From: Zelonia costaricensis
Lineage: Eukaryota; Euglenozoa; Kinetoplastea; Trypanosomatida; Trypanosomatidae
NCBI GenBank assembly: GCA_030849075.1
Contig: JASAOO010003520.1
Coordinates: forward strand, 27,745 to 91,744
DNA: 64,000 nucleotides
Direction: 5' to 3'
In this document: positions 59,966 to 64,000 of the stretch, piece by piece
Position numbering within the stretch: the first letter of the stretch is position 1
Layout: every line of letters starts with the position of its first letter
Notes under the pieces: model-generated
What the model was told of the DNA's origin: nothing
Seen by the model: only the letters and a program-made list of their open reading frames with translations
Database searches by the model: none
Program-made: the position numbers and the translations under genes

Positions 59966-61501
59966 GGGTCGGCCGGCCACGGCACGCGCGGGCTGTCGTC
60001 GATGCCCCCGGACGCGCTCGTGGACGCGTTCCGCGCGACGTGCGAGGGCCGCGTGGCGGAGGCGGCATGCACGCCGCAGGGCAAGTCGCTGCTGCAGGCG
60101 GCGCTGCGCACGGAGCGGCCCGAGGTGCTGGAGCCCGTCGTGGCGGAGCTGTGCCCGCACCTGCGCGATGTCGCAGTGGACGCGCAGGCCTGCCACGTTC
60201 TCCGCACGCTGGTCGAGGCGTGCACGGCGGAGCAGACAGAGGCGCTGATGGGAGCGATGCATGCCTCGGTCGTGCTGAACATGTGCACCGCCTCCCAGTA
60301 CACGCGCCGCACCCTGCAGTCCATGTTCGAGCGCCGCGAGGTCGACCTCACCCCCATCGTGCGCGTGCTGGCCGACAACGCCGGCTACCTCGCGGCGACG
60401 CAGCAGGGCTGCATCTCGCTGATGCGCGTCTTCGAGCTGTGCGACGCGGCGCAGAAGGCCGACCTCGTGCGCGAGCTGCTGCCGAAGCTCGCGGCGCTGT
60501 CGATGGACGCCTACGCGAACTACATGGTGCAGTGCGCCATCGAGCATAGCGACCGCACGACGGCGGCGCAGTACGTGGTGGCTTACTTCACCGGCAACAT
60601 CCTCACGATGAGCTGCAACAAGTTCGCGAGCAACGTGCTGGAGGCGGCGTTGCGGTGCTGCGGCGAGGTGCCGGCGGTGCGGCGGCTCTTCCTCGATGAG
60701 CTTGTCTTCAACCCTGCGGCGCTCAAGGAGGTGGTGAGTCACGAGTTCGGCAATTTTGTCGTGCAGTCCCTCATCGGTGTGGTCTCGAACCCGATGGAGT
60801 TCAAGCGGGTCGAGGACCGCCTGCGCCCCGTCCTCGTCGGCTGCCCCTTTGCCGCGAAGATTGAAGGCAAGCTCAAGGCCAAGCGCCAGCCGCAGACGAA
60901 CGGCAGTGGCAGCGGCGCCGCACACCACGCGCCGCACCACCACAACCAGCAGCAGCAGCCGCAGCCGAACCAGCACCACCACAACCAGCAGCAGCAGCAC
61001 CAGCACCAGCACCAGCACCAGCAGCAGCAGACGCATGCGCAGGTGCGCGGCGCCCCGTACCACGGCGCTGTCTCTGCGCGCGTGGACCCGTACGCGCCCA
61101 TACTCGCCAGCGCCGGGCCGCGCCACACACCCGCGCCGATGATGATGGCCGCCGCCCCAGCCGGTGCGACAGCGGAGGCGCCGGCGGTCGTGGCACACGC
61201 GTACTCGCACCGCCCGTACGACCGGACTCCGTTGTCGTACGTGACGCGCTCTGTGGAGCAGGCCGCTCTTGCGGCCCCGCAGCCGCACCCGGCCGAGTAC
61301 TATCGCTTCCCGCTCTCGGAGGAGCGCCGGGCCGCCGCCGCTGCCGCCGGTGTTGCCGCTGCCCCGCTGGAGGCACCGGTTGCACCGGAAGACGCGGACT
61401 GCGGTCCGGTGTACGGCCCGTCCCCGGCCGCGCGTCGCCACCTGCAGCAGCAGCAGCGCCAGCAGCAGGCCTTCCGCCCGCCCTTCGACATCGCGTGCTG
61501 A
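59528..61501 (+). CDS. PUF (Pumilio/FBF) RNA-binding protein, 657 aa
   Basis: PUF proteins bind specific 3' UTR sequences and control mRNA stability and translation, the main level of regulation in trypanosomatids. The N-terminus is low complexity and carries a poly-Gln run (about residues 135-146). Residues about 157-455 form PUF repeats; six or seven can be marked. The clearest base-contact helices are DAYANYMVQCAI, CNKFASNVLEAAL and EFGNFVVQSLI; more degenerate ones are TQQGCISLMRVFE and ASQYTRRTLQSMFE. The repeat region ends at GKLKAKRQ. The C-terminal part has a His/Gln-rich tract (about 465-505) and an Ala/Pro-rich tail ending QQQRQQQAFRPPFDIAC. ATG 59528 gives MSATAGLRDLGRN and follows the predicted acceptor; the frame is open further upstream but is CA-repeat leader. 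Which numbered PUF it is cannot be decided here. Confidence 0.9.
59936..59965 (+). repeat. CAG repeat encoding poly-Gln in PUF gene
   Basis: About ten consecutive CAG/CAA codons inside the PUF coding region; probably length-variable. Confidence 0.85.
60943..61029 (+). repeat. CAC/CAG-rich tract encoding His/Gln region of PUF gene
   Basis: Alternating CAC, AAC and CAG codons give a His/Gln/Asn-rich, prion-like segment directly after the RNA-binding repeats. Confidence 0.85.
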
Positions 61502-62624
61502 GAGCGGTGAAGGGTCTGCTGTTGGGGCTGGCGCGTGTCTGCGTGCGCACGCGTCTGTAAGTTCGCGTGTGTGTTATGGCGTAGCAGGTCGTTGTTGGGT
61601 AGATCGTGTAAGCGACGGGATACCAAGAACTGGCTGACTGGGTGAGGGAGGGGGCGCGGTGGACAGGGGCGGCGGCGGCGACGGGGGGGGGGAGGTGGGC
61701 TGGAGTCGAGGGGGTGAAGTTTTTAGCATCCCTTCTCACCCCACCTCCCTGCCGCGTGGGGCGGGCGCTCGCAGGACCGGACACGCGGCGCGGAATGGCC
61801 GCACCGCAACCTGCTGTCCGCCTCCTGCATGTTCACCGCCCACCGAGCTACTCGCCCGTCAGACTCGCTTCTCGATGCGGTGCGTCAGTGCCTCTTTAGT
61901 TTTGCGATTGCTTTTCTTAGATATCTTCCCGGGGGTGCGAGGGGCGCGGGTGGGCGTGTGCGCATGGATACGAGAACGGCAAGGAAGGCGGGGGGGGGCG
62001 GGGCGGGGCGGGAGGGGTACTTGTTTGCGTCACAAGCATGCACGCACGCACGCTGCATCCACTTCCTTTTTCCCCCACGCACTTTTCTACCCGCCTCTGC
62101 CACGATGCCGACCGCCACGCATGGGTCTCCTGGCCTTCTTGGCCTTTTCTCTCCCTTGGTGTCGTGCGGCGGCCACACGCTGTGTGTTCCCACCCCCCTT
62201 CGTCATCGCCTCGCTCCTCGCCAAGGGGGGTTTCATGTCTGTCGACGGCGTCGCCGCAGGTCCAGGGACAGTCTCCCGCTCGCGGCGCCGCCGTCGTCTG
62301 ACGTGCGCAGTTTTTGTTTTCCATTGCTGCGTAGGTCCGTGTGTTTGTGTGTGTATGTGGGTGTGCGGGTGTGCCTACTCCACTTTGCTCTTCTCAATCC
62401 CCTTGACGTTCTCCTCAATGTGTGCCCGTGTCTTGGAAGAACGTTGCCGAGGAAGAGATCTCGCGATGTGGTGATTGGGAGAGAGAGCGAGGGAGGGAGG
62501 AGGGCCTGCCCGTACACGGCTATCGGACGCGTTGCCACTCAAGTGACAGGCGATCGTAGACGATGCGTTGCCACGGGCTCAGCGCATCATGTAGATGTTC
62601 ACCTTGGCGTGCGCACACACGTTA

Positions 62625-62625
62625 G

Positions 62626-62652
<27 letters not shown>
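62625..62652. repeat. CA microsatellite
   Basis: About 13 CA units, continuing imperfectly to 62665. Confidence 0.85.
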
Positions 62653-62657
<5 letters not shown>

Positions 62658-63940
62658 CACACACAGTCGCACACGCCCCCCGCGCAGTGGAAGATCTTCA
62701 TGTGCGCGTGCGTGCGTGCGTGTGTGCGGGGGTTCCGTTGAGGTGCCCCACCGTTTTCCCAGTCCTTTTGTGCCCTACTCCCCGATGGTAGCATGCGACA
62801 CAGCTCAAACAGCCACAACAGCGGATGAGAAGAGAGACTGCCGTAGACGACTCGCGCCCGGTCCACAGGGCACGCGAGGAAAACGGAAGGGCTGACCACA
62901 AGTCGACGGGGGCGGGGGAAGGAGGAGACGACGGGTGAGCCCGCTGGAGGAGGCGCGCGGGTGTGGGGGAAGAGGACGGAGACGGGGCGCACGGCTTCCA
63001 TCGCTGCCCTCCCCCCCTCCCTCTTCCCCCCTCCCTCTCCCCCTCTCCCCCCTCTCCCCTCCAACTCCTGCTTACTCACGCACACACACGGGCGCCGCTC
63101 TGCGCACTCCACGAACGAAAGTCCACTCGCAACACGGCCCACCCCGTGGGAGGCGTCTGGAGTGCGACAGGGTGCGTGTGAGACTCCACTGCCACTGGAG
63201 AGTCGCAGTTCCTGTGCAGAGCGCGCCGTGTACGGGTGACCACCGGCCGCGCTCACCGACACTCCCTTCTCCCCGCTCTCCGCGTCGACACACGCGAAGA
63301 CGCGGCAGCCACGCATTCGCCTTCACCCCCCTTGCACCTCTCCCTCCCCATCCTTGATGTCACCTCCTTGGTTACTTCACCTCTGCCAATACCACCATCA
63401 CGACGGGGCTTCCCTCGCCATCGCCTGGCCCTGCCCGCTCGACACCCTTCCCCTTCGCTGACGCTGGCGGCCCTTGCACTGTTCGGTTGGGCATGCCCGC
63501 AATCGTGCACGTCCTCCGTCCACCACCGCCTACATCCCTCAACGCCACCACCAACGGCCACATTCCCACACCCCCTCTTCTCTTCCCCACCTCCGCCAAC
63601 ACGTGCGTGCAATTGCATACGCGCAGACTTTCCCGCTCCTCTGCCTTTCCGCCCCTTCCCGTCTCGCTCTCTCACACTTGCTCATTTTCTGCTTCTGCGT
63701 TCTTTGCTTCCCCGTATCCTGCTTCATTTCTGTTCCCCGGTCCGCTGCCGCCCCGCTTCGCCGCCCCTCCCCCCCCTCTCTCGTAGACCTGCAGCGTGGT
63801 CGGACACTGGCGACCGTAGACGTGTGTCGTTGACGCCGCCGTCTGTCCTGCTGCGTGCGCGCCTGACGGCCTCCCCTTCCCTCCTCCCGTTTTTTTTTTT
63901 GTTTCCCCGACCTCGTCGTTTCTCTGCTTGTGCGTGCTAT

Positions 63941-63978
63941 CCGTCTCTATCCGTCTCTATCCGTCTCTATCCGTCTCT
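63941..63978. repeat. Decamer tandem repeat CCGTCTCTAT, about 3.8 copies
   Basis: Three perfect units (63941-63970) and a fourth truncated to CCGTCTCT, in pyrimidine-rich DNA at the window's right end. Confidence 0.95.
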
Positions 63979-64000
63979 TCCCTCTTCCTTGTACCCTCAC

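Larger units (their letters stand above)
61502..64000. other. Right-end spacer, no gene seen
   Basis: 2.5 kb without a credible gene. Includes GT/CA patches (about 62342-62360, 62625-62652) and a pyrimidine-rich terminal part with a T/C tract and a decamer repeat, which may be the upstream region of a gene beyond the window. Confidence 0.55.

Noticed and set aside
59513..61441. 642-residue minus-strand frame
   Set aside because: Exact antisense of the PUF gene; Arg/His/Leu-rich mirror translation without a domain.
1..64000. tRNA, rRNA or snoRNA genes and a strand-switch region
   Set aside because: No B-box-like or conserved RNA pattern was found by eye, and all supported genes face the same way. 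A covariance-model scan would settle small RNAs.

Overview
The window looks like nuclear DNA from a trypanosomatid flagellate, most likely Leishmania or a close relative (Leishmaniinae). Every convincing gene lies on the + strand, no gene shows an intron, and coding DNA is very GC-rich at third positions. The 0.8-5 kb spacers are full of pyrimidine tracts, CA/GT microsatellites and C-runs. This fits one polycistronic unit read left to right and processed by trans-splicing and polyadenylation. The strongest taxonomic marker is an array of small myristoylated/calpain-related proteins (SMP/SKCRP family, domain DUF1935), found only in kinetoplastids.

Layout. 1-3407 is non-coding lead-in. 3408-11906 encodes a very large Raptor orthologue (TOR complex 1 scaffold). 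12736-39670 holds seven SMP/calpain-related genes: three large ones with low-complexity extensions (398, 863 and 925 aa) and four small ones (198, 151, 120 and 132 aa). A NAP/SET histone chaperone gene (29332-30195) interrupts the array. After a 5.1 kb spacer come a thioredoxin-fold protein without the CxxC motif (44823-46118), a pseudokinase (46992-48272), an apparently active paralogous kinase (49224-51002), coatomer beta (52603-55635), an RNase PH-type exosome subunit of the Rrp42 kind (56977-58230) and a PUF RNA-binding protein (59528-61501). 61502-64000 shows no gene.

How the genes work together. As usual in trypanosomatids, most neighbours share transcription rather than a pathway. The exception is the SMP array, a family expanded in tandem and diversified in its N-terminal acylation signals (Met-Gly-Cys versus Met-Gly-Asn/Ala), which should place members on different surface or flagellar membranes. 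The kinase/pseudokinase pair is also a local duplication, with a 135-nt tract that is almost identical between the copies and suggests recent gene conversion. Most remarkable are the pseudokinase with its conversion tract, the two large proteins in which the SMP domain is split or eroded, and a Raptor that has lost the caspase-like histidine and doubled in size through low-complexity inserts.

The assembly contains a 34-base N gap just upstream of the SMP-1-like gene and single Ns at 28963 and 58933. Splice acceptors were placed by eye and are tentative.
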